From the NCBI RefSeq assembly GCF_014108865.1, contig NZ_CP053928.1, forward strand, positions 1,426,001 to 1,490,000: 64,000 bases of DNA. The letters are read 5' to 3'. Position 1 is the stretch's first letter; every line of letters begins with the position of its first letter. A model generated the notes under the pieces. That model had not been told where the DNA came from, did not search any database, and saw only the letters and a list, made by a program, of their open reading frames with translations. This DNA comes from Nocardioides sp. WS12. Lineage in GTDB: Bacteria > Actinomycetota > Actinomycetes > Propionibacteriales > Nocardioidaceae. Both the position numbers and the translations under genes were made by a program. Below, piece after piece: positions 26,417 through 34,704 of the stretch.

Positions 26417-27109
26417 TCAGCGCGCCAGCTGCGGGTAGAGCGCTTCGATGGGAGCCGCCAAGCCAGCCTTGACCTGCACCGACAGGTCGTCTGCGAGCAC
26501 TTCGAAGGCCCCTGCGGCGATGCCGTCGTAGGCCTTTCGGACGATGTCGGCCGGATCGTTCTTGGCGACGTCAAGGCCTGCCGTCATGGGGGTGTCGGTG
26601 TAGCCGAGGTGGAGTGAGGTCACCAGGGTGCCTTGGTCGGCGAGGGCGACTCGTTGGGTGTTGGTGGCGGACCAGAGCGCGGCCTTGGTGGCGCTGTAGC
26701 CGTCGCCGATGCCGATCCACGACAACACGGACAGCACGTTGAGCAGGGCCCCTCCGCCGTTGGCGGCGAGAGCCGGCGTGAAGGCTCCGGCGACGGCGAG
26801 GGGTCCGAAGAAGTTCACCTCGAACAGGTCGCGCAGGTCAGGGTTGTCGTTCAACACGGTCGAGCCGTTCGAGCTGCCGGCGTTGTTGACGACCAGCGTC
26901 ACGTCGGTTGCGGCGGCTGCGGCGGCGGCCACGGACGCGGGATCCGTGACGTCCAGGGCGAGGGTCACGACGCGCGGGTCGTTCCACTCGCGTGGCGTGC
27001 GTGCGGTCGCGTACACGGTGCGTGCGCCGCGTTCGAGGGCCTGCTCCACGAAATGTGTGCCGAGCCCTCCGTTTGCTCCGGTGACGAGAACGACGTCGAA
27101 GACTGCCAT
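26417..27109 (-). CDS. Short-chain dehydrogenase/reductase
   Basis: A 230-residue SDR with LVTGANGGLG near the N-terminus, VVNNAG and catalytic YSATK. The start at 27109 is right after the thiolase stop (one base gap) and the Rossmann motif begins at residue 8. It is the paralogue of the SDR at 15391 (shared YATARTPR and LALDV/LTLDV blocks). In this thiolase-led operon it probably acts as a hydroxyacyl or secondary alcohol dehydrogenase. Confidence 0.87.
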   Translation of the reverse strand: MAVFDVVLVTGANGGLGTHFVEQALERGARTVYATARTPREWNDPRVVTLALDVTDPASVAAAAAAATDVTLVVNNAGSSNGSTVLNDNPDLRDLFEVNFFGPLAVAGAFTPALAANGGGALLNVLSVLSWIGIGDGYSATKAALWSATNTQRVALADQGTLVTSLHLGYTDTPMTAGLDVAKNDPADIVRKAYDGIAAGAFEVLADDLSVQVKAGLAAPIEALYPQLAR

Positions 27110-27110
27110 T

Positions 27111-28277
27111 TCAGATCCTTTCGATGATGGTTGCGTTGGCCAGGCCGCCGGCTTCGCACATGACCTGGAGGCCGTAGCGGCCCTCGCGCTGTTCGAGAAC
27201 GTTGAGGAGAGTCGTGGCCAGGCGGGCACCAGAGCCGCCCAGGGGATGACCGATGGAGATCGCGCCGCCGTTGATGTTGACCTTGTCCAGAGAGGCGCCG
27301 GTCTCGGCCTGCCAGGCGAGTACGACGGACGCGAATGCCTCGTTGACTTCAAAGGCGTCGATGTCGGCAATCGTGAGACCCGCGCGAGCGAGGACCTTCT
27401 GGGTTGCCGGGATGATCCCGGTGAGCATGAAGAGGGGGTCGTCACCGGCGACGGCGAAGGAGTGCACGCGTGCGCGGGCCCGGAGTCCGTGCGCCTCTGC
27501 TGCTGCCTGTGACATCACCAGCAGCGCGGCGGCACCGTCGTTGACGGGAGAACTGTTGCCGGCGGTCACCTTCCAGTCGATCTCGGGGAAGCGCTGGCTC
27601 CAGTGGTCGTCCTGGAACGCGAGGCGCAGTCCGGCAAGCGAGTCGGACGTGGTGTCGGGACGGATCGCCTCGTCGGTGGCGAGGTCGTTGACCTTCACGA
27701 TCTCGCCGTCGAACAGGCCGTCCTTCCACGCCGTGGCGGCACGCTGGTGCGACATGGCGGCGTACTCGTCGAGCTGGGCGCGGGAAAGGCCCCACTTGGC
27801 AGCAATGAGTTCCGCGGAGATCCCTTGCGGGATGAGACCGGGGGCGTAGCGCTGGGCGACGGACGGCCCGGCGAAGTCCTTGCCGGCAAACTGGGTGCCC
27901 ATCGGGATGCGCGACATCGACTCGACTCCCGAGGCCACCGCGACGTCGTACGCGCCGGCAATCACGCCCTGTGCCGCGAAGTGGAGTGCCTGCTGGCTCG
28001 AGCCACACTGACGGTCCACGGTCACGCCTGGCACCGACTCCGGGTAACCCGCAGCGAGGAGTCCCCAGCGTGCGGTGTTGCCGGACTGTTCGCCGACCTG
28101 GGCGACGGCGCCGCTGATGACGTCGTCGATGGTTGCGGGGTCGATGCCCGTGCGCTCGACCAATGCGCGCAGGGGGGCCGCGTGGAGGTCGACAGGATGG
28201 ATCTCGGCGTAGGCGCCACCGGGCTTGCCTTTGGCAACGGGAGTGCGGACTGCGTCGACGATGACGGCAGGATTCAT
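27111..28277 (-). CDS. Thiolase (acetyl-CoA C-acyltransferase)
   Basis: A thiolase of 388 residues that cleaves 3-ketoacyl-CoA with CoA. It has nucleophile C91 in VTVDRQCGSSQQALH, GNSSPVNDGAAAL, the His in GHPLGGSGARL and the second Cys in MCEAGG, where most degradative thiolases have C-x-G-x-G. ATG at 28277 has GGAG at a spacing of 9. First gene of the minus-strand operon thiolase-SDR-OYE-lpdA, divergent from an HxlR regulator with palindromic sites between. Confidence 0.93.
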   Translation of the reverse strand: MNPAVIVDAVRTPVAKGKPGGAYAEIHPVDLHAAPLRALVERTGIDPATIDDVISGAVAQVGEQSGNTARWGLLAAGYPESVPGVTVDRQCGSSQQALHFAAQGVIAGAYDVAVASGVESMSRIPMGTQFAGKDFAGPSVAQRYAPGLIPQGISAELIAAKWGLSRAQLDEYAAMSHQRAATAWKDGLFDGEIVKVNDLATDEAIRPDTTSDSLAGLRLAFQDDHWSQRFPEIDWKVTAGNSSPVNDGAAALLVMSQAAAEAHGLRARARVHSFAVAGDDPLFMLTGIIPATQKVLARAGLTIADIDAFEVNEAFASVVLAWQAETGASLDKVNINGGAISIGHPLGGSGARLATTLLNVLEQREGRYGLQVMCEAGGLANATIIERI

Positions 28278-28355
28278 GAGCGATGGCTCCTTCATGTGGG
28301 CGGCATCCGAGTCGTTGCCGAGGAGAGGGTCAATGCTGAACCCTATGCGCAGTTA

Positions 28356-28403
28356 GTTGGAATTTCCAACCTACTTGGTTGTGAAGTCCAACTCATCTAG
28401 GGT
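28356..28403. promoter_or_regulatory. HxlR operator region and leaderless promoter
   Basis: A near-perfect palindrome GTTGGAATTTCCAAC (28356-28370) is followed by a second TTGG-N9-CCAA site (28375-28391). TTGGTT (28375-28380), 17 bases, TAGGGT (28398-28403) form a promoter only 6 bases before the ATG at 28410, so the regulator mRNA is probably leaderless and self-controlled. Confidence 0.6.
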
Positions 28404-28409
28404 GGGGGC

Positions 28410-28853
28410 ATGTCATCCCAGGTTCGGCCATGTTCGGTCGCACGCACGCTCGAGATGGTGGGAGCGAAGTGGACATTGCTCGTCGTCCGCGAACTACTGC
28501 TCGGCAACCACCGATTCGACGCGATCGTGGGTTACACCGGCGCGCCCCGCGACATCCTGACCTCCAGGCTGCGCAGTCTGGAGGCTGAAGGGTTCGTCGC
28601 TCGGGTGCAGTATCAAGCGCGTCCGCCGCGTTTCGAATACCACCTCACCGATCTCGGTCACTCGCTCGGGCCGATCGTCGCCATGATGCGCGAGTTCGGC
28701 GATCGCAACCTGGCAGACGAGTCGGGCCCGCCGATGAGGTTCGAGCATGCCTGTGGCGAGGAGTACCACGCCGTCGTGGCGTGCAAGGCCTGCGGCCAGG
28801 TCGTCCGTCGTGGTGAGATCCGCCGTATTGAGACTGCCGCGGCCTCCTCGTGA
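28410..28853 (+). CDS. HxlR family transcriptional regulator
   Basis: A winged-helix regulator of 147 residues with the HxlR signature: CSVARTLEMVGAKWTLLVVR, RFDAI...GAPRDILTSRLRSLE and YHLTDLGHSL. The C-terminal third adds Cys-containing HACGEEYHA and ACKACGQ, giving three or four cysteines that could bind zinc or sense redox state. It is divergent from the thiolase operon, which it most likely controls. A 178-base gap without visible features separates it from the next gene. Confidence 0.88.
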   Translation: MSSQVRPCSVARTLEMVGAKWTLLVVRELLLGNHRFDAIVGYTGAPRDILTSRLRSLEAEGFVARVQYQARPPRFEYHLTDLGHSLGPIVAMMREFGDRNLADESGPPMRFEHACGEEYHAVVACKACGQVVRRGEIRRIETAAASS

Positions 28854-29031
28854 ACAATGCATGCGACCCGGCCGTCTGAAGGACCGCTGAACATCACCTA
28901 CCCGGAGCAGTTGCGCCCGCTCCCGGCGCCGGCGTCATCGTGGCCCTGATCGATGTGGGCGGCATGACGGCTGGAGTGATTGGCCCCGGTCGCCGTTCTG
29001 TCCCGTGCTGCAGTCCCGAGTGGCGTGCGGC

Positions 29032-29700
29032 CTAGGGTGCGGCGAGAGCGACAGCGTGCGAGGCTGCTGCGGATTCGTGCGAATCGCCGTGCATGGTCAG
29101 CACGTTCGTGGTCAGGGGTCGGAGGACGTCCTGAACGGGGCTGGCTCGGTGAGCCAGATGCTGGCCGAGTTCCAGGGTGAGGAATCCATGGACGCAGCAC
29201 CACAACTGATCGGCCACCTCATCCGGGTCCGTGGCGCGTGACAGCCTGCCCGCCTGGACCGCACGCTCACAGGCCCGAACAAGATGGCTGTACGTCGTTC
29301 GAAAGGCTCCTGATCGGCGGTCGGCTGACTCGGCTTCCCAGGACCGGTAAGTCCCACGGGTTGAGAGACCGAACATCAGATCGTAACGATGGGGATTGTC
29401 CTGGGCGAACTGCCTCATCGCCAAGGCATGGCTGAACAGGTCGGCAACGGGATCGGGGGACTCGACCAGTCCGACGAATTCAGCTGAAAGGTCCTCGAAG
29501 CCGCGTTCAACAACGGCATGCATCAGTTCAGGCAGGCCGCCGAGGTGGTGGTAGACCGCGCTTGACGACAGCCCGGCAGCGGTTGCCACGGTGCGGGCCT
29601 GGAGCTCGGACGGCCCGTGCCGTGCGAGCAAGTCGGTAGCGGCAGTCACTAGCAGGTCAGTGGCCTGGGTCTTGCTCAGCCGGCGTGCGCTCTGGGTCAT
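29032..29700 (-). CDS. TetR family transcriptional regulator
   Basis: The 222-residue product has TVATAAGLSSSAVYHHLGGL as HTH (YHHL recognition helix) and a ligand domain with NPHRYDLMFGLSTRGTYRSW closely matching the regulator at 9377-10048. It is divergent from the crotonase-hydrolase fusion gene and its promoter region holds the same TAACGAAGTT core, so the two regulators and operators were evidently copied together with the enzymes. A start 6 codons upstream is possible. Confidence 0.9.
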   Translation of the reverse strand: MTQSARRLSKTQATDLLVTAATDLLARHGPSELQARTVATAAGLSSSAVYHHLGGLPELMHAVVERGFEDLSAEFVGLVESPDPVADLFSHALAMRQFAQDNPHRYDLMFGLSTRGTYRSWEAESADRRSGAFRTTYSHLVRACERAVQAGRLSRATDPDEVADQLWCCVHGFLTLELGQHLAHRASPVQDVLRPLTTNVLTMHGDSHESAAASHAVALAAP

Positions 29701-29740
29701 GGCTCCACATCGTGTCATTCGTGCCGAGTTGGCGAGACGG

Positions 29741-29793
29741 TTGCCGGATCGGACTGGCGGCACTAGTATTCCATCACTCTGTAACGAAGTTCC
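29741..29793 (+). promoter_or_regulatory. Promoter and TetR operator of the fusion operon
   Basis: TTGCCG (29741-29746), 17 bases, TAGTAT (29764-29769). GTAACGAAGTTCC (29781-29793) just downstream keeps the TAACGAAGTT core of the operators at 8510 and 10097. AAGGAG precedes the ATG pair at 29803/29806. Confidence 0.6.
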
Positions 29794-29802
29794 ACAAGGA
29801 GC

Positions 29803-31761
29803 ATGATGGACATCGAATTCACCTTCCCCTCGATCGAGGTGCGGCGCCACGGGCAGCACGTCCTGGTGGCTCGGTTGTGCACTGATCTCCATGGACTTCT
29901 GGGCCGGGATGCCGCCCGCGACCTTGCGTTGTTCGTGAAGAAGGCGGATCGAGACCCCAGCGTTCGTGCCGTGGTGCTGACGGGCTCCCACCCGGAGCGC
30001 TTCGTGGGTCACGCTGACCTGGCGTGGTTGCAGGAGGACGGATCGGTTGTCCCGCCCCTGGGTCGCCGGGTGATGTCCGCCGTGGTGTGGCTCGCGCTGA
30101 TGCTGAACTCCAACCCGATCACGAGGTGGGTCGCCCGGCGCACTCCGGTTCAGGGCGCTCTCCAACTCGACGACATGCACAAAACGCTCAACCTCATGTC
30201 GACCAGCTCAACCATTTTCGTGGCGGCGCTGAACGGGTCCGCCCTGGGGCTGGGCGCAGAGATCGCGTGGGCCTGCGATGTGCGGGTGATGGCTGACGGT
30301 GACTACGTGATCGGCCATTTGGAGGTTCTGTTGGGCTTCGCGCCCGGCGCCGGGGGAACCCAACGTCTGACAACGCTCGTGGGTCCGCACCGCGCGCGGC
30401 GACTCATGCTGGAAGGGTCGCCCTTGTCACCCGCCGAGGCCCTGCGGCTCGGTGTGGTGGATGAGGTCGTACCCACGTCGGAAGTAGTGCAGGTGGGAGT
30501 GCGTCAGGCAGAGATCCTCGCAGCTCGACCCCAGTCGGCGATCGGTGCGATCAAGCGCTCCGTGAATGCTGGCATCACTCGCGGGCTCCGCTCAGGCTTG
30601 CGGTGGGAGCGCAGCGAGTTCTTGTCCTCGCTTCCGCAACGGGAAGCCCAACAGATCATGCTCGACTACCTGAGCGACACCGAACGCGACGGCGAGCTGC
30701 CCGTCTACCGATCAGGAGGCTACGGAAGCGCGTTGGCCCGCGGCCGAGCCAACGGGGGAGAGCCAGAGCTCGATCCCAGCCCGGCGCCGAAGCTGCCCGA
30801 TAGTGCGACCTATGGTGTCCAGACGGTGCAGTTCAGGTCTGGTTCGTCGTGGTGTCGAGCCTGGCTCTATGTTCCTCACCACGCTGGGGCTGATTCCCCA
30901 GTGCCGGTGGTCGTGATGGGCCACGGTTTGGGTGCAACTCGCGATCTGGGACTGGCTCCTTACGCGGAAGAGTTCGCCGATCGGGGCATGGCCGCCTTGG
31001 TCTTCACCTACCGAGGTCTGGGTGACAGTGGTGGGCATCCGCGGCAGATCCTCTCGATGAAGCGACAGCTCCAGGACTGGGACGCAGCGATCGCGCACGC
31101 AGTCTCGCTCCCTCAGTTGGACAGCGAGCGGATGGCGATCTGGGGGAGTTCGCTGGGTGGTGGACATGCGATCGCCACGGCGGCACGTCATCCAGAGTTG
31201 GCGGCGATGGTCGCCCAGTGCCCCTTCACCGACGGCGTCGCCTCCGCCCTCGCGCTCGGACCGGGCAAGTCGATGGCACTCGCCTCGCCGATCGTGCGTG
31301 ATCTCGTTGCTGTGGCGCGTCGTCGGCCGGCTGTCATGGTCCCGATCGCAGCGGTTCCCGGCGGGGCAGGCTTGATGAGCACGGTCGACGCCCTGAAGGG
31401 GATGCACGCGCTGGTTCCCGTCGGGCATCAGTGGCGCAACGAAGCGGCGGCGCGCAGTGTCCTGAGCGTCCTTGGCTACCGGCCGGGCCGCTCCGCGCAC
31501 CGCATCGCCGTCCCGTCCCTGATCTGCATCAGCACAACCGACACGGTGGCGCCACCGAAAACGGCCGAACGGCAACTCCGGCGATCGCCGTACGCCGACG
31601 TACGCACCTATGAGGCGGGGCACTTCGCCTTCTACGTCGGTGCCGCATTCGACCAATTGGTCACGGAGCAGGCGGAGTTCCTCGAAGCGCACCTGAGGCC
31701 CGATGTACGGGGCGCTCCGACGATCAGCGCGTCGAGGGGCAGCGATGAGCAGACTCCATGA
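29803..31761 (+). CDS. Crotonase-alpha/beta hydrolase fusion protein
   Basis: A 652-residue two-domain enzyme. Residues 1-312 are a crotonase with ALNGSALGLGAEIAWACD (E153) and GHLEVLLGFAPGAGGTQRL (E174); residues about 335-640 are an alpha/beta hydrolase with VVVMGHGLGATRD, nucleophile S450 in WGSSLGGG and His in YEAGHFAFY. The 20-residue Pro-rich linker is GGEPELDPSPAPKLP. The halves correspond in order and length to the separate overlapping genes at 10142 and 11113, so this is a true fusion of a functional pair. It begins an operon with an SCP2-like protein, an LDI-family protein and a DUF169 protein. Confidence 0.9.
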   Translation: MMDIEFTFPSIEVRRHGQHVLVARLCTDLHGLLGRDAARDLALFVKKADRDPSVRAVVLTGSHPERFVGHADLAWLQEDGSVVPPLGRRVMSAVVWLALMLNSNPITRWVARRTPVQGALQLDDMHKTLNLMSTSSTIFVAALNGSALGLGAEIAWACDVRVMADGDYVIGHLEVLLGFAPGAGGTQRLTTLVGPHRARRLMLEGSPLSPAEALRLGVVDEVVPTSEVVQVGVRQAEILAARPQSAIGAIKRSVNAGITRGLRSGLRWERSEFLSSLPQREAQQIMLDYLSDTERDGELPVYRSGGYGSALARGRANGGEPELDPSPAPKLPDSATYGVQTVQFRSGSSWCRAWLYVPHHAGADSPVPVVVMGHGLGATRDLGLAPYAEEFADRGMAALVFTYRGLGDSGGHPRQILSMKRQLQDWDAAIAHAVSLPQLDSERMAIWGSSLGGGHAIATAARHPELAAMVAQCPFTDGVASALALGPGKSMALASPIVRDLVAVARRRPAVMVPIAAVPGGAGLMSTVDALKGMHALVPVGHQWRNEAAARSVLSVLGYRPGRSAHRIAVPSLICISTTDTVAPPKTAERQLRRSPYADVRTYEAGHFAFYVGAAFDQLVTEQAEFLEAHLRPDVRGAPTISASRGSDEQTP

Positions 31762-32320
31762 CGGTCTCCTGTTCCTGCTTCTGCGAGGACTCGGCTTCCT
31801 GATGAGCACCGGATCACGATTCATGCCATCCCTGCGCTCCCAGATCACCAGGTCCATGACGTTCGAGGTGTCAGCGGGGGACAACGTCTGCCAATACTGG
31901 GAGTTCGACGCAACCCACCGCCGAATTCGCTCCGGCTCAGGTCCGAGTCGTCAGCCCGATGGTGCAGTCCACTTCCAGAGCAGCGGACTTGCCCTGCGGG
32001 CGCTCACCTCAACCACGACCGTGGATCGAGTCGTGACGGGCATTCACCGAGGCTCGGTCACCTTGCAGGGAAGCGCATTCGTGCTGCTGTGGTTCCACGG
32101 ATTGACCCGCAAGTTCGTCAAGCGTGGTCGCACAGCAGGGCCGAACTACGAGCTTCCCCACCGCTATCTCGAGCCCGATCCGAATACATGGGGCGGCGAG
32201 TCCGTCGTCATCGAGCCAGCCGTGACACGGCTCGCCCCTGAGTGGACCGATGCGTGGCGCGCACGATCCACCCTTCTGCAGGTGCGATCCACCACCGACG
32301 AACCAGTTCTGGAGCCTTGA
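31745..32320 (+). CDS. SCP2-like (sterol carrier type) protein, tentative
   Basis: A 191-residue protein starting inside the end of the fusion gene (17-base overlap). A hydrophobic N-terminus (LLFLLLRGLGFLMS) is followed by a segment whose pattern resembles SCP2 domains: PDGAVHFQSSGLALRALT, then GIHRGSVTLQGSAFVLLWFH, with the RGxVxLxG turn. SCP2 domains bind acyl-CoA or sterol-like lipids. The match is by eye and weak; an unrelated lipid-binding or membrane-associated protein is possible. Position directly before the LDI-family gene suggests substrate presentation. Confidence 0.45.
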   Translation: MSRLHDGLLFLLLRGLGFLMSTGSRFMPSLRSQITRSMTFEVSAGDNVCQYWEFDATHRRIRSGSGPSRQPDGAVHFQSSGLALRALTSTTTVDRVVTGIHRGSVTLQGSAFVLLWFHGLTRKFVKRGRTAGPNYELPHRYLEPDPNTWGGESVVIEPAVTRLAPEWTDAWRARSTLLQVRSTTDEPVLEP

Positions 32321-32322
32321 CG

Positions 32323-33903
32323 ATGGAGTTCACACGAAGGACGACCACACACGTCAGCCAGGGACAACATTCCATGAGGACGAGCACTCGGCAGGCTGGG
32401 CTCAACGACCGCTCACTGGGTTGGCTGCGGTTCATGTGGGACAAGGCCACCACGCCTGACGACTGGTCCGATCAGGGCACACCTCACGCGTGGTGGGACC
32501 GCTACAGCGAGCCCCCCATGTGCGCGTTCCCGAGATTCGACGTTGCCGAGATGGGCTACGTCCTGCCCATGATGATCGAGGCGACGCCAGCGTGGCGCGA
32601 AGGGTACATCCGAATCCTCGATGAGCTGATTGCCCGCTACCAGTCCTTCTGGGGCGCCATTGACTGGAACACCCTCATCGGCCCTGACCCCAACGTGGAT
32701 CGGTATCCGCCGGAATGGCTGATGGTGATCCCCGAACACCTGCGGGGGAGCTATCCGCCACCCGGATGGACAGGCAACGGGATCGAACCCTGGGGACTGC
32801 AGCCGGACCCGATCGGTTGCGACGGCAACCTCTTTTACCGCGGCTGGTTGACGCTCCTGATGAGCATCCGTCGCTACATCTCCGGGGACTCGACCGAAGC
32901 GGACTCGTTCCAGGTGACGGGATATCAAAACCGGAAGTTCACGTGGAGTCACGAGCGGATGGCGCAGTTCATGTCGAACCAACTCGTGGCTCGACCGCAG
33001 GGCGCCCACTGTGAGAACACCAAGATCTGGCCGTTCTGCATGAGTGCGGCGGGCCTCGGACTGCAGTTGTACGACGCCGTGCTCGGAACGTCCGTGAATG
33101 ACGCGTTCCGGGGATGGATCAAATACGCCGAACAGCACTACATGGGGCGCGACCGCCACGGCCGGATCGACTGGGTTGCCTTCTACTACGACCCCATCGA
33201 GGACGCGACCATGACGTTCCCCGGGGCCGTCAACGCGTACAGCTCCCTGATCCTGCTCCATTACCTCACTCCGCAGGACCAGCAGTTGGGCATCGACCTG
33301 TACGAATCCTCGATGCGTCGACTCGGCTGGAGTAACCCGAAGATCCCGGTCGTGCAACTGGCTGATGACCCTCAACTGCTCTCCACCGGGCTGTGGATGG
33401 CTCGCGAACTCGGAGATCAGGTCACCTGGGACCGGCTCCGCGAGGTGGCGGAGCGCGAGTTCGAACCACGGTGGTTCGGCGAGGATGACTCCCGCTTCGC
33501 CTTCTGGTTCCAGGAGTCCACCCAGTGGCCCCGCGGACAACTCAATGCCACCATGATGATGGTCGAATGTGCCGAGCCCGGAGCATGGTCGCGGGTGTTC
33601 AACTCGCCGAACCTGGACATGCACCACCAACCGACTGTCCACGGCGTCGACTATCCGACGGTCGGCATCCGGCGAACCCATCACGACGCCGGGCGCGGTG
33701 CCCTGGAGATTGACACCTATGCCGCGACCCCGCGACTGCGGGGCACGAACACGTCGTTCGTCGTCAACCAACTCCCGGTGCTCGATCGTCTGAGCGTGCA
33801 TCTCGACGGTCGACCTCACTCAGCGTGGAAGCCCGAGGGTTCGACGTCCATCCGCATCGACCTCAGCGTCGACTCCCACCATGTCCTCATCACCTACCTG
33901 TGA
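32323..33903 (+). CDS. Linalool dehydratase/isomerase (LDI) family protein
   Basis: A 526-residue soluble protein rich in Trp and Tyr, with the LDI pattern: CENTKIWPFCMSAAGLGLQL carries C230 and C239, nine residues apart like the active-site cysteines of Castellaniella LDI (C170/C179), followed by the YDAVLGT helix. LDI reversibly dehydrates the tertiary alcohol linalool to myrcene and isomerises it to geraniol without cofactor; it forms an (alpha/alpha)6 barrel. Here no periplasmic signal peptide is visible, unlike the Castellaniella enzyme. ATG follows GGAGCC. Family assignment is from motif memory and needs a profile search; substrate may be another isoprenoid or steroid alcohol. Confidence 0.65.
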   Translation: MEFTRRTTTHVSQGQHSMRTSTRQAGLNDRSLGWLRFMWDKATTPDDWSDQGTPHAWWDRYSEPPMCAFPRFDVAEMGYVLPMMIEATPAWREGYIRILDELIARYQSFWGAIDWNTLIGPDPNVDRYPPEWLMVIPEHLRGSYPPPGWTGNGIEPWGLQPDPIGCDGNLFYRGWLTLLMSIRRYISGDSTEADSFQVTGYQNRKFTWSHERMAQFMSNQLVARPQGAHCENTKIWPFCMSAAGLGLQLYDAVLGTSVNDAFRGWIKYAEQHYMGRDRHGRIDWVAFYYDPIEDATMTFPGAVNAYSSLILLHYLTPQDQQLGIDLYESSMRRLGWSNPKIPVVQLADDPQLLSTGLWMARELGDQVTWDRLREVAEREFEPRWFGEDDSRFAFWFQESTQWPRGQLNATMMMVECAEPGAWSRVFNSPNLDMHHQPTVHGVDYPTVGIRRTHHDAGRGALEIDTYAATPRLRGTNTSFVVNQLPVLDRLSVHLDGRPHSAWKPEGSTSIRIDLSVDSHHVLITYL

Positions 33904-33923
33904 ACTCGCACGAAGGAAATCTC

Positions 33924-34604
33924 ATGTCGCCCTACGCAGACCTCAACAACCGTCTTGGCGCTCTGCTGACCCTCACCAGTGCGCCCGTCGCGGTCACCTT
34001 CAGGGAAACTGCCCCGTCGGGAGACGTGGATCCAGTCGCACCAGCGCCGGCTGGGTGTTGCTTCTGGGCGCCCGCCCGGGAGCAACGTCTTGACACCATT
34101 CCTGCCGACCACGCGAACTGCAGCGTGGGCAGCTACACCCACGGCCTCCTGCCGTTGGCGGAGGCCGCAGCAGGAGCAGACACCGCTGCTCTGCTGGCCA
34201 GTGGGTGGGTGGGCGAAGCCGATCTCGTGGGCGCCCCGGTGCTGCCGTTCGCCCCGGCATCGATCACCTACGAACCCCTGGCGGAGGCGACCAGTCCCGA
34301 TGTCGTCCTGCTGCGGCTCACGGCGTCTGCTGTGATGACACTTGCAGGAGCGATTCCGGAGCTGAAGTTGGTGCCCAAACCGCAGTGTGTCATCGTCCCG
34401 CTCGCCTACTCAGGCGAGGTCGCCGTCAGCCCGGGCTGTGCGGTGAGCCGGACCCGGACTTCGTTGCCCGACGATGAAATGACGTGCGCTGTGCCGGCGG
34501 CGAATCTCCATTCGTTCATCGATCGGTTGACCGCCTCGAGTGTGGCCGATCGAGCAGTCAGCGAGTTCGCGGCAGCCGACATGGCAGCCAACTTCAGCGG
34601 TTGA
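33924..34604 (+). CDS. DUF169 family protein
   Basis: A 226-residue protein with the DUF169 features: an N-terminal LxSAPVAVTF segment, GCCFWAPA, DHANCSVGSYTHG (conserved D-H-x-x-C-x-x-G) and a late SPGCAVSRTRTSLPDDEM. Cysteines in three conserved places suggest metal or cluster binding, but the biochemical role of the family is unknown. GAAGGA lies 7 bases before the ATG. It closes the fusion-SCP2-LDI operon and so may serve the same reaction sequence. Confidence 0.78.
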   Translation: MSPYADLNNRLGALLTLTSAPVAVTFRETAPSGDVDPVAPAPAGCCFWAPAREQRLDTIPADHANCSVGSYTHGLLPLAEAAAGADTAALLASGWVGEADLVGAPVLPFAPASITYEPLAEATSPDVVLLRLTASAVMTLAGAIPELKLVPKPQCVIVPLAYSGEVAVSPGCAVSRTRTSLPDDEMTCAVPAANLHSFIDRLTASSVADRAVSEFAAADMAANFSG

Positions 34605-34704
34605 ACCCTTGGCGCGCGCCCGGGTCGAGCTGCCGACCATGGCGTCGTGCAGGTGGAGGTTCGCGCGAGGCATGAGCCGAGCCGCTGACCGCCGAAGGAG
34701 CGGC

